Part shown: piece after piece, positions 35,498 to 45,651 of the stretch
Layout: each line of letters opens with the position of its first letter
How positions within the stretch are numbered: position 1 is the first letter of the stretch
NCBI RefSeq assembly: GCF_003362805.1
Contig: NZ_QNQT01000009.1
Coordinates: 114,176-178,175, forward strand
DNA: 64,000 nucleotides
Direction of reading: 5' to 3'
From: Neobacillus piezotolerans
Lineage (GTDB): Bacteria; Bacillota; Bacilli; Bacillales; Cytobacillaceae
Program-made: the position numbers and the translations under genes
Notes under the pieces: model-generated
Seen by the model: only the letters and a program-made list of their open reading frames with translations
What the model was told of the DNA's origin: nothing
The model's database searches: none

Positions 35498-36831
35498 GTA
35501 CCCAAGTAAAAGAAAGTAAATTGGCTGACCAACTAATTGACAAGCTTCGAATGAAAACAGCAACCATCGGTGTTGTAGGGCTTGGCTATGTCGGTTTGCC
35601 CCTCGCGGTTGAAAAAGCGAAGGCCGGTTTCAATGTTATTGGTTTTGACGTTCAGGAGGAAAAAGTCCAGGCGGTCAACAGAGGGGAAAATTATATCGGG
35701 GATGTCATTCCCGCTGACCTGGAGGCGCTCGTTGCGGAAGGGAAGCTAATGGCGACATCCGATTACAATTTTATTGGAGAGGTAGACGCGGTTGCGATTT
35801 GTGTGCCAACACCATTGGACATTTATAAGCAGCCAAATATGAAATATGTAGAAAGTTCAGCCAAGGCGATCGCCCAGCACTTAACAAAAGGGACGCTCGT
35901 GGTCCTCGAAAGTACGACATATCCGGGTACGACTGAAGAATTGATTAAGCCAATCCTGGAGCAAACGGGCCGAGTCTGCGGCGAAGACTTCTTCCTGGCT
36001 TATTCACCGGAGAGGGTGGATCCGGGAAACAAACATTTTAAAACAAAAAATACACCAAAAGTAGTCGGAGGCATGACGCCCGCCTGTACAAAGGTAGCGG
36101 CTGCCATGTACCGCTCCGTGTTGGAAGGTGAAGTCCATGAGGTTTCCAGCCCGGCCGTAGCCGAAATGGAAAAAATCCTTGAAAACACATTCCGCAATAT
36201 CAATATCGCTCTTGCAAACGAAATGGCGATTCTTTGCAATAAAATGAACATCGATGTGTGGGAAGTAATCGATGCGGCGGCAACGAAACCTTACGGATTC
36301 ATGCCATTCTATCCAGGGCCGGGCCTTGGCGGGCACTGCATACCAATCGATCCCTGGTACCTGACATGGAAAGCGCGCGAGTATAACTACCATACGCGGC
36401 TGATCGAAACAGCTGGCGAAATCAACGATAGCATGCCTGATTTTGTCGTACAGCGCTGCGCTGAAATGCTGAATGTTAAAGGAAAAGCAATCCACGGTTC
36501 CAAAATTGTTGTACTTGGTGTTGCCTATAAAAAAGACATCGAAGACTACCGCGAATCTCCAGCACTGCCAATAATGGAAAAGCTGACGAAAGCCGGAGCG
36601 GATTGGGTGGCAGTCGATCCACACGTCAAGGAGTTTACCTTGAATGGGGAGCAAGTTGTTTGCGCGGAGCTAAACAAGGACCTGTTGATGGAAGCGGACC
36701 TTGTATTAATTACGACGAATCATAGCTGCTTTGACCTGAAAATGCTGAAAAACAATGCAAAGATGATTCTGGACACACGAAATACATTTGAAACAAGGGA
36801 ACAATTCCCGGGAATCTACGAAAAAATCTAA
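35494..36831 (+). CDS. UDP-sugar 6-dehydrogenase (WbpA/WecC-like)
   Basis: A 445-residue NAD-dependent enzyme that oxidises C6 of a UDP-hexose to the uronic acid. N-terminal Rossmann GVVGLGYVGLPLA, the ESTTYPGTTEE and YSPERVDPG blocks, catalytic Cys282 in GPGLGGHCIPIDP, and C-terminal UDP-binding GVAYKKDIEDYRES. The PERVDPGN and CIPIDPWYL features suit UDP-HexNAc dehydrogenases such as WbpA (UDP-GlcNAc) better than UDP-glucose dehydrogenase. Start ATG 35494 overlaps the previous stop (ATGA). Confidence 0.92.
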   Translation: MSTQVKESKLADQLIDKLRMKTATIGVVGLGYVGLPLAVEKAKAGFNVIGFDVQEEKVQAVNRGENYIGDVIPADLEALVAEGKLMATSDYNFIGEVDAVAICVPTPLDIYKQPNMKYVESSAKAIAQHLTKGTLVVLESTTYPGTTEELIKPILEQTGRVCGEDFFLAYSPERVDPGNKHFKTKNTPKVVGGMTPACTKVAAAMYRSVLEGEVHEVSSPAVAEMEKILENTFRNINIALANEMAILCNKMNIDVWEVIDAAATKPYGFMPFYPGPGLGGHCIPIDPWYLTWKAREYNYHTRLIETAGEINDSMPDFVVQRCAEMLNVKGKAIHGSKIVVLGVAYKKDIEDYRESPALPIMEKLTKAGADWVAVDPHVKEFTLNGEQVVCAELNKDLLMEADLVLITTNHSCFDLKMLKNNAKMILDTRNTFETREQFPGIYEKI

Positions 36832-36858
36832 TACAGAAACAGTGATGGAGTGCCAAGC

Positions 36859-38100
36859 TTGTCAACTAAAAAACAATCATTTAACCGGTCGGTGTTCATC
36901 GTACTTGGCGGGAACGTACTGTCACAGGGGCTGATTTTCGCATCATCCCCTTTTCTAACCAGGCTGTATTCTCCAGAGGTCTTTGGCCAGCTGGCTGTAT
37001 TCATCTCCATCGTGGCGATGATCAATGTTTTTACAAGCCTGAAATATGAACTTGCCTTGCCCATTGAACGGGACCAAAAGAAGTTTTTAAACCTGGTTGT
37101 GCTGTGCCTGGGTATTTTGGGCATCACAACAATTATTTGCACGGCGGCGGTTTTGATACTGGGTACCTTTTTCTTTGAGAAACAATTTGCCGAGTTTCTG
37201 CTTTGGCTGCTGCCGCTCGCTTTTTTAGGAGAAGGCATTACAGCAATAACAAATTATTACGGGATTCATAAAAGCAAGTACAAGGATTTGGCTATACTGA
37301 AAGTCAACAAAGCACTTTTTACGGTCGGGGGGCAAGCAGGATTGCATTCCCTTCAATCGTTGGGTATGGTTGCCGGGGATGTAATGGGCCGGATTCTTGG
37401 CGGCTTTAAGCTGATGTTGAAAATGTTCATGGAAATCCGCAAATCCTCCAGCGTGATCAGCCTAAATGAAATAAGGGAAGTAGCAAGTAAGTACAGGAAA
37501 TTCCCGCTTATTTCAAGCTATTCATCATTCATAAACAGTGCCGGCCTTCAGTTGGCCCCAATCCTGCTCAGTGCGATGTACAGCCAGGCGGAGGTTGGAC
37601 TGTTCGCGCTTGCCCAGAGGGTCATTGTTTCCCCTCTGTCCATCATTGGGCGGGCGGTGGCGGATGTATTCTACGGGACAGCAGCGAAAATCGACGCTCC
37701 AGGTGATCTAAAACAGATGTTTATAAAGACATCCCTTAAGCTGCTATTAGTCGGGATGATTCCAATCAGCATTCTTTATTTCGCCGGAGAGAGCCTGTTC
37801 GGGCTGATATTCGGCCATGCATGGAAGGAAACGGGTACAATCATCCAGATCTTGTCCCTGATGTATCTTGCCCAGTTTATTGTCAGCCCTCTATCACAGA
37901 CATTGAATATCTTAAACAGGCAGGACTTGCAGCTTGTCTGGGATATTTTAAGGCTCATCCTTACAGTCCTGCCATTTTTGGCCGGCTTCTTATCCGGATA
38001 TGACTTTTATGAGCTGATCAAGCTTTTGGGAATATGCTCAGTCGCAAGCTATGTCCTATTGTATGCGATGATCTTCAGGGTGCTGAAAAAACAAATTTAG
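36859..38100 (+). CDS. Wzx-type polysaccharide flippase
   Basis: A 413-residue membrane protein with about 12 hydrophobic helices, of the oligosaccharide flippase (MATE-like, Polysacc_synt) type: SVFIVLGGNVLSQGLIF at the N-terminus and ALAQRVIVSPLSIIGRAVADVFYG in the middle. It would carry the undecaprenyl-linked repeat unit across the membrane. I prefer the TTG at 36859 as start, since GGAG ends 9 bases before; the GTG at 36850 overlaps that site. Confidence 0.87.
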   Translation: MSTKKQSFNRSVFIVLGGNVLSQGLIFASSPFLTRLYSPEVFGQLAVFISIVAMINVFTSLKYELALPIERDQKKFLNLVVLCLGILGITTIICTAAVLILGTFFFEKQFAEFLLWLLPLAFLGEGITAITNYYGIHKSKYKDLAILKVNKALFTVGGQAGLHSLQSLGMVAGDVMGRILGGFKLMLKMFMEIRKSSSVISLNEIREVASKYRKFPLISSYSSFINSAGLQLAPILLSAMYSQAEVGLFALAQRVIVSPLSIIGRAVADVFYGTAAKIDAPGDLKQMFIKTSLKLLLVGMIPISILYFAGESLFGLIFGHAWKETGTIIQILSLMYLAQFIVSPLSQTLNILNRQDLQLVWDILRLILTVLPFLAGFLSGYDFYELIKLLGICSVASYVLLYAMIFRVLKKQI

Positions 38101-38115
38101 GAGCAGTTAAACAGC

Positions 38116-39417
38116 ATGGGCAATAAAAACAATTATATTCTCATTCTCTTTTTAGCATTTCTATACAAGTTGATTCTTGATTACGCATACACGACCTTTC
38201 TAGTGGGGAACTTTTCCTATTCGGGCTTTGTAATCAAGGAAAATTACATTAAATATTTTGAGTCATGGGTCTTATTATTCCTGCTGATTACTGGCGTTGT
38301 TATTTACACAAAAGGAATGGAGAAGCCGAGCAAAGTAATTCTGTACATTATTTTGCTCAACCTTTTGGTCCCGCTATTAACCTTTTATTCAATGCAGGAT
38401 GGAGCCAGGATTTATTTGTACAGTATTCTGTTGGGATTCATGCTCACCGTTTGGATTGTCAAAAGATTGAAGGATTTTCGCGTCCTCATGATTGAAGACA
38501 GTGTCAAGCCGGTCTTTTTCCTCCTGGCCGTGATTACCCTGTATGTCTATGGCTATTTAATCGCGACAGGCGGGCTTTCGCGGCTAAGCTTCAACCTGCT
38601 TGCCGTTTATGAAGTCAGGAGTGTTTACCAGCAAAATAATTCCGGGTTGATGAATTATCTTGTCACATGGCAGGCGTACGCCATTAATATGTCGATGCTT
38701 ATTTATGCGCTAGAGGGCAGGAAGAAGCAATTGTTTTTCCTTTTCCTGTTCCTGCAGCTTCTGCTTTTTGGCATGACAGGGTTAAAAAGCTTCCTGTTCG
38801 CGCCAGTCGTCGTGATTGGATTGTACTATGTCTTGAAAAATGTCAGATTAAAGAACCTTGTTCTCGAAATGATGACGGTCGGCGTGCTTTTCATCGTTTC
38901 GTTATCGGTGCTGCTTTACAGCGTCTTTGACAATATCAACGCGGCGTCTATTTTTGTCAGGCGATTGCTGCTTGTTCCCGCTCAGCTGCATTTTGTCTAT
39001 TTCGATTTTTTTTCCACCCATGAAACGATGAAACTGTCACATTCTTTTTTATCTTTTTTATATGAAAATCCCTATAATAGCCCAAGCCCGGTAGATGTTA
39101 TTGCAAGTGTCGTTTTTAACAATGATAACTTCAACCCGAATGTTGGGTATTTGGGTGATGCCTTTTCCAACTTCGGGATTATGGGGATAATCGTCTACTC
39201 AATTATGCTCGGAGTGGTGTTGAAAATGCTGGACAGTGTCGCAAGGAATGTGCCGATTTACTTTTCGGCGCCATTAATCGTCATACCGTCAATGGCCCTT
39301 ATCAATTCCGCGCTCCCCACAAGCTTGGTGACGCATGGCATCTTGTTTGAGATAACGGCTATTTGGCTGTTTTCACAAATATTCAAGAAAACTAAAGCAG
39401 AAGGAGTACCATCGTGA
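38116..39417 (+). CDS. Wzy-type polysaccharide polymerase
   Basis: A 433-residue membrane protein with about 11-12 hydrophobic helices and one larger outside loop (about residues 295-345, SHSFLSFLYENPYNSP, then VGYLGDAFSNFGIMG). This topology and the place between the flippase and glycosyltransferases fit an O-antigen/EPS polymerase, though sequence similarity in this class is low. Its stop overlaps the next GTG start by 4 bp. ATG 38116 has AGGAG about 12 bases upstream. Confidence 0.75.
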   Translation: MGNKNNYILILFLAFLYKLILDYAYTTFLVGNFSYSGFVIKENYIKYFESWVLLFLLITGVVIYTKGMEKPSKVILYIILLNLLVPLLTFYSMQDGARIYLYSILLGFMLTVWIVKRLKDFRVLMIEDSVKPVFFLLAVITLYVYGYLIATGGLSRLSFNLLAVYEVRSVYQQNNSGLMNYLVTWQAYAINMSMLIYALEGRKKQLFFLFLFLQLLLFGMTGLKSFLFAPVVVIGLYYVLKNVRLKNLVLEMMTVGVLFIVSLSVLLYSVFDNINAASIFVRRLLLVPAQLHFVYFDFFSTHETMKLSHSFLSFLYENPYNSPSPVDVIASVVFNNDNFNPNVGYLGDAFSNFGIMGIIVYSIMLGVVLKMLDSVARNVPIYFSAPLIVIPSMALINSALPTSLVTHGILFEITAIWLFSQIFKKTKAEGVPS

Positions 39418-40565
39418 AAATCTGTCATTTGACATCTGTTCATCCCTACACCGATATCAGAATCAATCTAAAGCAATGTGTATCCCTTGCCGGTGCTGGG
39501 CATGAAGTTTATTTACTCGCGCCGAATGCCCCAGAGAAAACGATAAATGGAGTCCATCTCCGGCCGCTTAGGGTACGCAATAAAAACCGATTTGAACGGA
39601 TTTTTAAAAATAAACGCTTTATTTTGGCCCAGGTAAACGAGATCGAAGCGGATGTGTATCATTTTCATGATCCTGAATTGATCTTTGTTGGCAGGGAGCT
39701 TAAAAAGCAGGGCAAGAAAGTGGTCTACGATGTCCATGAGGATTTGCCGATGCAGATTTACCGCAAACCTTATATCCCGGCATTCCTGAAAAAGCCAATG
39801 TCGCTCGGGGTTCAATTGGTGGAGAAGAATGCTTCAAGGAATTTCGATCTCATATGCGCGGCGACTCCGCATATTAGTGGGAAGTTTGAAAAATACAACC
39901 CGCAAAGGATTGATGTAAAGAACTATCCGAAACTGGGAAAACAGCAGGCGGTTTTAAACAACCAGCCCATGGAAGAAAAGTATGTTTGCTATATAGGCGG
40001 TTTAGCGGGGGACAGGGGCTTATATGTAATGGAAGAAGCCATCCGCATGTCCACCTGCAGCCTGTACCTGGCTGGCAATTTCCATAATCCAGCGGACAAA
40101 GCCAGGTTTGAAAAGATGGAAAATGACAAAGTGGCATACCTGGGCTTTTTGGATAAGGAGGGCGTTGCGGCTTTACTTGGAAATTCATTGGCGGGCCTTG
40201 TTGTCCTTGAAGAAAATGAACCTTTTAAATATTCACTTCCTGTCAAAATGTTTGAATATATGTCCGCGGGCATTCCAGTTATTTGCTCCGATTTTCCGTT
40301 ATGGCGAGAAATCGTGGAGAAACATAACTGCGGTGTTTGCGTCAACCCGGCAGATCCTAAGGAAATCAGCGCCGCAATTAACTTCCTTCATGATAATCCC
40401 ACTTTAGCTAAGAAGATGGGTGAGAACGGGCGCAGGGCGGTGGAATCCGAGTATAACTGGGAAACGGAAAGCAAGAAGCTTATTGAAGCCTACGAACAAC
40501 TGATTAACCAAAACTTTTCAGAAGAGGTATATGTCCATGAAAATTCAAATGCTCGATCTATCTGA
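39414..40565 (+). CDS. GT4-type glycosyltransferase
   Basis: A 383-residue GT-B glycosyltransferase. The N-terminal domain starts MKICHLTSVHPYTDIRI; the C-terminal nucleotide-sugar domain holds YLGFLDKEGVAALL and EENEPFKYSLPVKMFEYMSAG, with the E-x7-E element (EPFKYSLPVKMFEYM) typical of retaining GT4 enzymes. GTG start at 39414, AAGGAG upstream. Donor and acceptor unknown. The 3' end overlaps the next gene by 29 bp. Confidence 0.88.
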   Translation: MKICHLTSVHPYTDIRINLKQCVSLAGAGHEVYLLAPNAPEKTINGVHLRPLRVRNKNRFERIFKNKRFILAQVNEIEADVYHFHDPELIFVGRELKKQGKKVVYDVHEDLPMQIYRKPYIPAFLKKPMSLGVQLVEKNASRNFDLICAATPHISGKFEKYNPQRIDVKNYPKLGKQQAVLNNQPMEEKYVCYIGGLAGDRGLYVMEEAIRMSTCSLYLAGNFHNPADKARFEKMENDKVAYLGFLDKEGVAALLGNSLAGLVVLEENEPFKYSLPVKMFEYMSAGIPVICSDFPLWREIVEKHNCGVCVNPADPKEISAAINFLHDNPTLAKKMGENGRRAVESEYNWETESKKLIEAYEQLINQNFSEEVYVHENSNARSI

Positions 40566-41706
40566 ACAATATCTATCAATGAGAGAAGAAGTCCTTCAGA
40601 AGATTGATGAAGTCATGTCTTCCTCCCGGTTTATTTTGGGGGAAAATGTTAAGAAACTTGAGGCGGATGTAGCCAGGTACAGTGGCGCGGGCTATGGAAT
40701 CGGAGTCGGCAATGGCAGTGATGCAATCCATATTGCTCTCCAGGCTGCTGGAATCAAAGAAGGGGACGAGGTCATCACAACCGCGTTTACGTTCTTTGCG
40801 ACAGGTGGGGCAATTGTCCGGGCGGGAGCAACCCCGGTTTATGTAGATATCGACCCGGTAACCTTTAATATCGACCCTTCAAAAATTGAAGAGGCAGTCA
40901 CCGATAAGACGAAAGCAATCATTCCAGTTCACTTATATGGACAAATGGCCGATATGGACAAGATCAAAGAAATAGCCGACAGGCATCAATTGGCCGTAAT
41001 TGAAGATGCAGCCCAGGCAATTGGAGCGAAATACAAAGGCCATAACGTTGGCGAACTTGGGACTGCCGCTACCTACAGCTTTTTCCCGACAAAAAACCTC
41101 GGAGCATACGGGGACGGTGGCATGATTATCACGAGCGATGGGGACCTTGCCGAGAAAGCGCGTGTCATCCGTGTCCATGGAAGCAAGCCGAAATATTACC
41201 ACCATGTGCTCGGCTACAATAGCCGGCTTGATGAAATGCAGGCGGCAATCCTGAATGTGAAATTCCCGCATCTTGATAACTGGTCGGAAGCCCGCCGTTT
41301 AAAGGCTGCCTATTATACCGAAAAGCTGAATGAACAATTGGCCGACGTCATCCAGACTCCGATTGAGAAGGAAGGAAATTACCACGTTTTCCACCAATAC
41401 ACTCTAAGGGTTCCGCATAGAAATGAACTGCAGAACTACTTGAAGGAAGCAGGCATTGCGACAATGATTTATTATCCGCTGCCATTGCATGTCCAGCCTG
41501 TATTTGAAAATCTTGGCTACAAGAAAGGCGACCTGCCTGAAACAGAAAAAGCCGCAAATGAAGCCTTATCGCTCCCGATGTATCCTGAATTGGAGCGTGG
41601 AGCACAAGATTATGTGATTGAAAAAATCGTAGAATTCTATTCAAATTACCAGAACGATAACATGCAAGAAACGAGTGTTCATGAGGAACTTAAAGCGATT
41701 GGTTAG
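40537..41706 (+). CDS. DegT/DnrJ/EryC1 sugar aminotransferase (WbpE-like)
   Basis: A 389-residue PLP-dependent aminotransferase. Schiff-base Lys186 is in FFPTKNLGAYGDGG, and the PLP-phosphate region NGSDAIHIAL and EDAAQAIGAKYKG are clear. With the WbpA-like and WbpB-position genes it could add the 3-amino group to give a UDP-GlcNAc3N uronic acid. ATG 40537 is preferred (AGAGG 9 bases upstream) over ATG 40531. It overlaps the GT4 gene. Confidence 0.9.
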   Translation: MKIQMLDLSEQYLSMREEVLQKIDEVMSSSRFILGENVKKLEADVARYSGAGYGIGVGNGSDAIHIALQAAGIKEGDEVITTAFTFFATGGAIVRAGATPVYVDIDPVTFNIDPSKIEEAVTDKTKAIIPVHLYGQMADMDKIKEIADRHQLAVIEDAAQAIGAKYKGHNVGELGTAATYSFFPTKNLGAYGDGGMIITSDGDLAEKARVIRVHGSKPKYYHHVLGYNSRLDEMQAAILNVKFPHLDNWSEARRLKAAYYTEKLNEQLADVIQTPIEKEGNYHVFHQYTLRVPHRNELQNYLKEAGIATMIYYPLPLHVQPVFENLGYKKGDLPETEKAANEALSLPMYPELERGAQDYVIEKIVEFYSNYQNDNMQETSVHEELKAIG

Positions 41707-41736
41707 TAGAGGGAAAAGAAGAAATGAGGTGCCTGA

Positions 41737-42993
41737 GTGAATATCTGGATATTTAACCATTATGCAACCGCTCCAACTCATGTAGGTGGAACGAGGCACT
41801 ACGATTTAGCCAAGCATCTCACCGATAAAGGATACACTGTTACAATCTTTGCCTCCTCATTTAACCATTTTTCAAAAAAAGAAATGGTTTTCCAAGGGGA
41901 GAAAAGTGAATACAAATCTGAAATGATTGATGGAGTAAAGTATGTGTGGATTCATACTCCTCCTTATGAAAGTATCGTGGGAAGAGTCAAAAACATCATT
42001 AGCTACACGTGGAAAAGCCATAAAACCGGGAGAGCGGCTTGCGGCAGAGGCAAGCCCGACATTGTGGTCGGCTCGAGCGTCCACCCACTGGCGGCAATCG
42101 TGGGATATTTGATCGCCAGGAAAGCAGGGTGCAAATTCTATTTTGAAGAGAGGGACTTATGGCCACAAACCTTTGTCGACTTTGGAAAGCTGTCGCCGGG
42201 AAATCCTGTGGCGTTCGCCCTGTACAGGCTTGAAAGCTTTTTATATAAAAAGGCTGACCGCATCATCGTCCTTTTCGATAAAGCAAAGTACTACATACAA
42301 GCGAGAGGGATAAATCCGAACAAGGTCATCTACTTGCCGAATGGAGTGGACCTCTCAAAATACGGTCAATTGGAGAAGTCAGTAGAAATAGACCGGCTGT
42401 TCAGCGGATTAAAAAACAAATTTGTCATTGTCTATGCCGGCTCCCACGGCGTGGCCAACCACCTCGAACCGATTATTGAACTGTTTGCCAAGTTAAAACA
42501 CAACCCGGACTTGCATTTGCTCCTTGTCGGCAACGGGCCGGAAAAAAGCAGGCTGATGGAAAGAGCTGAACAGGAAGGAATTCACAATATTACGTTTCAC
42601 GATGCCATTCCCAAAACGGAAATCCCATACTTGTTGAGCAAGGCACGGATGGCAATCCTCTCCATCATGGATTCGCCTCTCTATTATTGGGGATTCAGCA
42701 TGAACAAGATGTATGACTATATGGCTGCGGGCCTTCCAATCATCATGATCACGGACCCGGATTTAATAGGATCGTTAAGCGGACAAGCAGGTATCTATGC
42801 GAACAATGATATAGAGGAAACGGCGCTCTGGCTTGAGGAGCATTACCGGGACCCTAAGCTATTGGAGTGGGAAGGAAGCCAACTTAAAAAGTACGCAGAA
42901 CAGAATTATTGCTGGGGGAAGCTCGCTGACAGCCTGGAAACGTTTATCGTACATGATGTAAGTGGTGTGAAAAAAAATGAAGCGATTAGTTGA
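41737..42993 (+). CDS. GT4-type glycosyltransferase (WbuB-like)
   Basis: A 418-residue glycosyltransferase. It starts [21 protein letters not shown], a beginning typical of WbuB-type L-FucNAc/HexNAc transferases. It also has [25 protein letters not shown] and [19 protein letters not shown] start at 41737 with GAGGTG upstream. The end overlaps the following gene by 17 bp. Probably cytoplasmic and membrane-associated. Confidence 0.88.
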   Translation: MNIWIFNHYATAPTHVGGTRHYDLAKHLTDKGYTVTIFASSFNHFSKKEMVFQGEKSEYKSEMIDGVKYVWIHTPPYESIVGRVKNIISYTWKSHKTGRAACGRGKPDIVVGSSVHPLAAIVGYLIARKAGCKFYFEERDLWPQTFVDFGKLSPGNPVAFALYRLESFLYKKADRIIVLFDKAKYYIQARGINPNKVIYLPNGVDLSKYGQLEKSVEIDRLFSGLKNKFVIVYAGSHGVANHLEPIIELFAKLKHNPDLHLLLVGNGPEKSRLMERAEQEGIHNITFHDAIPKTEIPYLLSKARMAILSIMDSPLYYWGFSMNKMYDYMAAGLPIIMITDPDLIGSLSGQAGIYANNDIEETALWLEEHYRDPKLLEWEGSQLKKYAEQNYCWGKLADSLETFIVHDVSGVKKNEAIS

Positions 42994-43585
42994 TTTTACA
43001 AGCGCACTCATTGGGTTAGGGATCCTTTGGCCGATTATATTGCTGACAGCTATCCTGGTAAGGGTAAGGCTTGGTTCCCCTGTGCTCTTCAAACAGCAGC
43101 GTCCGGGCCTGCATGGCAAGCCGTTTTATGTGTATAAGTTCCGGACGATGACAGATGAGCGTGGGGAAGAAGGGGAACTGCTCCCTGATGATGTGCGGCT
43201 AACGGGATTTGGAAAGATGCTGCGAAAATGGAGCCTTGATGAGTTGCCGCAGCTGCTGAATGTATTGAAGGGCGATTTAAGCCTTGTAGGGCCTCGTCCA
43301 TTATTGATGGAATACCTCGAACTTTATACGGACGACCAGGCGCGCCGCCATGAAGTACGCCCGGGAATCACAGGCTGGGCCCAGGTGAACGGACGAAATA
43401 ATATTTCCTGGGAGGAAAAGTTCGCCCTTGATGTCTGGTATGTGGACAACCAATCCTTTTGGCTGGATATGAAAATTTTATTCATGACGTTTTACAAGGT
43501 CGTTAAATCGGAAGGGATTAGCCAGAAGGGCATTGCTACCGTAGAAAAATTCACGGGGTCATCGGAAACGGGGGTAAAACAATGA
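42977..43585 (+). CDS. epsL: initiating phosphosugar transferase (EpsL/PglC type)
   Basis: A 202-residue monotopic membrane enzyme that attaches the first sugar-1-phosphate to undecaprenyl phosphate. N-terminal hydrophobic re-entrant helix (about residues 8-28), then [21 protein letters not shown], the catalytic Asp-Glu in [13 protein letters not shown] and [13 protein letters not shown]. The C-terminus [16 protein letters not shown] is typical. Given the EpsC, EpsM and EpsN-type genes, diNAcBac-1-phosphate is the likely substrate. Overlaps the next gene by 4 bp. Confidence 0.93.
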   Translation: MKRLVDFTSALIGLGILWPIILLTAILVRVRLGSPVLFKQQRPGLHGKPFYVYKFRTMTDERGEEGELLPDDVRLTGFGKMLRKWSLDELPQLLNVLKGDLSLVGPRPLLMEYLELYTDDQARRHEVRPGITGWAQVNGRNNISWEEKFALDVWYVDNQSFWLDMKILFMTFYKVVKSEGISQKGIATVEKFTGSSETGVKQ

Positions 43586-44220
43586 TAAAACTATGCATAA
43601 TTGGCCAGGGCGGCCACAGCAAAGTGGTTGAAGATATTGCTCTCTCGTTGGATGAATATACAATTGCGGCACGCCTTGACGACAAGTTCAAGTATGTGGA
43701 AGAAAAAAATGGGGTGGTGTATGGCCCGATTTCCCTGGCGAAGGAACTTTCCCTAAGTGACAAGAGCATGAAGTTTGTCCTTGCAATCGGTGGTAATGAA
43801 GCCCGGAAAAAGATTTCCCGGGAACTTTCATTGCCCCTTGACCGTTATGCTGTCCTGGCGCATCCAACGGCGGTGGTCAGCATGTCAGCAAGCATTGGCA
43901 ACGGGACGGTCATCATGCCCAATTGCATTGTGAACGCAGCTGCTAAAGTTGGCAATCATGCCATTTTAAATACAGGTTCCGTGATTGAACACGACACAAT
44001 TTTGGGAGATTTTACCCATGTAAGCCCGAATGCTGCTTTAACAGGCGGGGTTGGAGTTGGGGAAGGGACGCAGATTGGCGTCGGGGCAACTGTGATTCCC
44101 GGCATCCAGATTGGTGAGTGGTGCATGGTAGGTGCCGGGGCAACTGTCATCAACGCTGTGAACAACTTTGAAACCGTAGCAGGAACACCGGCAAAACCAA
44201 TCACGAAAGTAAGGGTGTGA
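43582..44220 (+). CDS. epsM: sugar O/N-acetyltransferase (EpsM/PglD/NeuD family)
   Basis: A 212-residue trimeric acetyltransferase. N-terminal substrate-binding Rossmann part ([17 protein letters not shown]), then a left-handed beta-helix of hexapeptide repeats from about residue 95 ([20 protein letters not shown] and on) ending [10 protein letters not shown]. The catalytic His is likely in VIEHDTIL. PglD-type enzymes acetylate the 4-amino group of the UDP-bacillosamine precursor. Confidence 0.93.
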   Translation: MIKLCIIGQGGHSKVVEDIALSLDEYTIAARLDDKFKYVEEKNGVVYGPISLAKELSLSDKSMKFVLAIGGNEARKKISRELSLPLDRYAVLAHPTAVVSMSASIGNGTVIMPNCIVNAAAKVGNHAILNTGSVIEHDTILGDFTHVSPNAALTGGVGVGEGTQIGVGATVIPGIQIGEWCMVGAGATVINAVNNFETVAGTPAKPITKVRV

Positions 44221-44226
44221 ATCTGA

Positions 44227-45405
44227 ATGATCGTTAAACAAAAACAAAAAAGGATTTATCTATCTTCCCCTCACATGAGCGGCCGGGAGCAAACCTATAT
44301 CCGGGAGGCCTTTGAAACGAACTGGATTGCGCCGTTGGGTCCAAATGTCAATGCATTCGAAGAGGATATTGCCGCATATGCGGGCGTGAATGGAGCTGCG
44401 GCGGTCAGTTCGGGAACTGCGGCAATCCACCTGGCACTGGAACTTTTGGAGATTGGCAGGGGTGACCGGGTATTTTGTTCGTCACTGACCTTTATGGCCA
44501 GCGCAAACCCGATCCTGTATCAGGGTGCAGAGCCTGTTTTCATTGACTCGGAGCCCGATACATGGAATATGTCCCCACTGGCATTGAAGCGGGCTTTTAA
44601 AGAAGCCGCCAAAGCAAATAAACTTCCAAAAGCAGTCATCGTCGTCAACCTTTATGGGCAAAGCGCCAAGATTGATGAAATTTCGGCAATCTGCAATGAA
44701 TACGAAGTGCCGTTCATTGAAGATGCCGCTGAATCGCTTGGATCCGAATATAAAGGAAGAAAGAGCGGCAGCTTTGGGAAATTTGGCATCTATTCGTTTA
44801 ATGGAAATAAAATCATCACTACGTCAGGTGGGGGCATGCTTATTTCCGATGATATAGCGGCCTTGGAAAAAGCCAGGTTTTTGGCTACCCAGGCGCGTGA
44901 CCCCGCTCCCCACTACCAGCATAGCACGGTAGGGTTTAACTATCGGATGAGCAATATCCTCGCCGGGGTCGGACGTGCCCAGCTCGAGGTCCTTGATTCG
45001 CGCGTTGAAGCAAGAAGGGCGGTTTTTGACAGGTATGCTGAAGCACTCGGCGGCATCCCCGGAATCAATTTTATGCCTGAGCTGGAATTGACCCGGTCAA
45101 ATCGCTGGCTGACGACATTTACAATTGACCAAGGCGTGACTGGCGTTTCACCGATGAGTCTTATCAATAGTCTTGCAGAAGAAAATATTGAAGCTCGTCC
45201 AGTTTGGAAACCGCTCCATTTGCAGCCTGTTTTCGAAGGTGTCGAGTATTACCCGCATATGCCAGGGAAATGTGTGGCATCGGCTTTATTTAAGAACGGT
45301 GTTTGCCTGCCTTCTGGCTCGAATATGACATTGGATGAACAGGAACAGGTCATAGAGAACGTAAAAAAAAGTTTTGCTGTTCCATTTAAATATAAGGAGG
45401 CCTAG
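44227..45405 (+). CDS. epsN: DegT-family aminotransferase (EpsN/PglE type)
   Basis: A 392-residue PLP enzyme that aminates the 4-keto sugar made by EpsC. Typical start IYLSSPHMSGREQTYIREAF, SSGTAAIHLAL, EDAAESLGSEYKG, and Schiff-base Lys195 in FNGNKIITTSGGGM. The order epsL-epsM-epsN equals pglC-pglD-pglE and the B. subtilis eps cluster. It is the last gene of the run; a hairpin overlaps its stop codon. Confidence 0.93.
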   Translation: MIVKQKQKRIYLSSPHMSGREQTYIREAFETNWIAPLGPNVNAFEEDIAAYAGVNGAAAVSSGTAAIHLALELLEIGRGDRVFCSSLTFMASANPILYQGAEPVFIDSEPDTWNMSPLALKRAFKEAAKANKLPKAVIVVNLYGQSAKIDEISAICNEYEVPFIEDAAESLGSEYKGRKSGSFGKFGIYSFNGNKIITTSGGGMLISDDIAALEKARFLATQARDPAPHYQHSTVGFNYRMSNILAGVGRAQLEVLDSRVEARRAVFDRYAEALGGIPGINFMPELELTRSNRWLTTFTIDQGVTGVSPMSLINSLAEENIEARPVWKPLHLQPVFEGVEYYPHMPGKCVASALFKNGVCLPSGSNMTLDEQEQVIENVKKSFAVPFKYKEA

Positions 45406-45420
45406 ATTGGCCTCCTCTTG
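45394..45420 (+). terminator. hairpin at the end of the EPS operon
   Basis: AAGGAGGCC-TAGATT-GGCCTCCTCTT; strong stem but poor T-run. The stop codon is in the loop. Confidence 0.5.
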
Positions 45421-45540
45421 TAATTCCGGACTAAACCTCTACCTCTAAAAGGCCTGTTCGCGATGATTTTTGGGTGAAGGCTAACACTTTGGAGTGATTT
45501 TTGATAACAGTCAATGTGGCCGGGAGCCTTAAATCTTTTT

Positions 45541-45621
45541 CTTGCCTTTATGGTGTAAGGACTCTGTTCTGCGGCAAAGAAAAAGCCTTGCACCATAGAG
45601 TCCAGGGCAAGGCCATTTTTA
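45541..45621. terminator. structured region between convergent epsN and LCP genes
   Basis: GCCTTGC...GCAAGGC hairpin (45585-45613) has T-runs on both strands and can end both transcripts. Extra inverted pairs CTTGCC/GGCAAG and GGACTCT/AGAGTCC enclose it, and TATGGTG/CACCATA crosses them. Confidence 0.55.
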
Positions 45622-45651
45622 CAATTCAGGTTTTCGGTTTACCCGCGCGAT

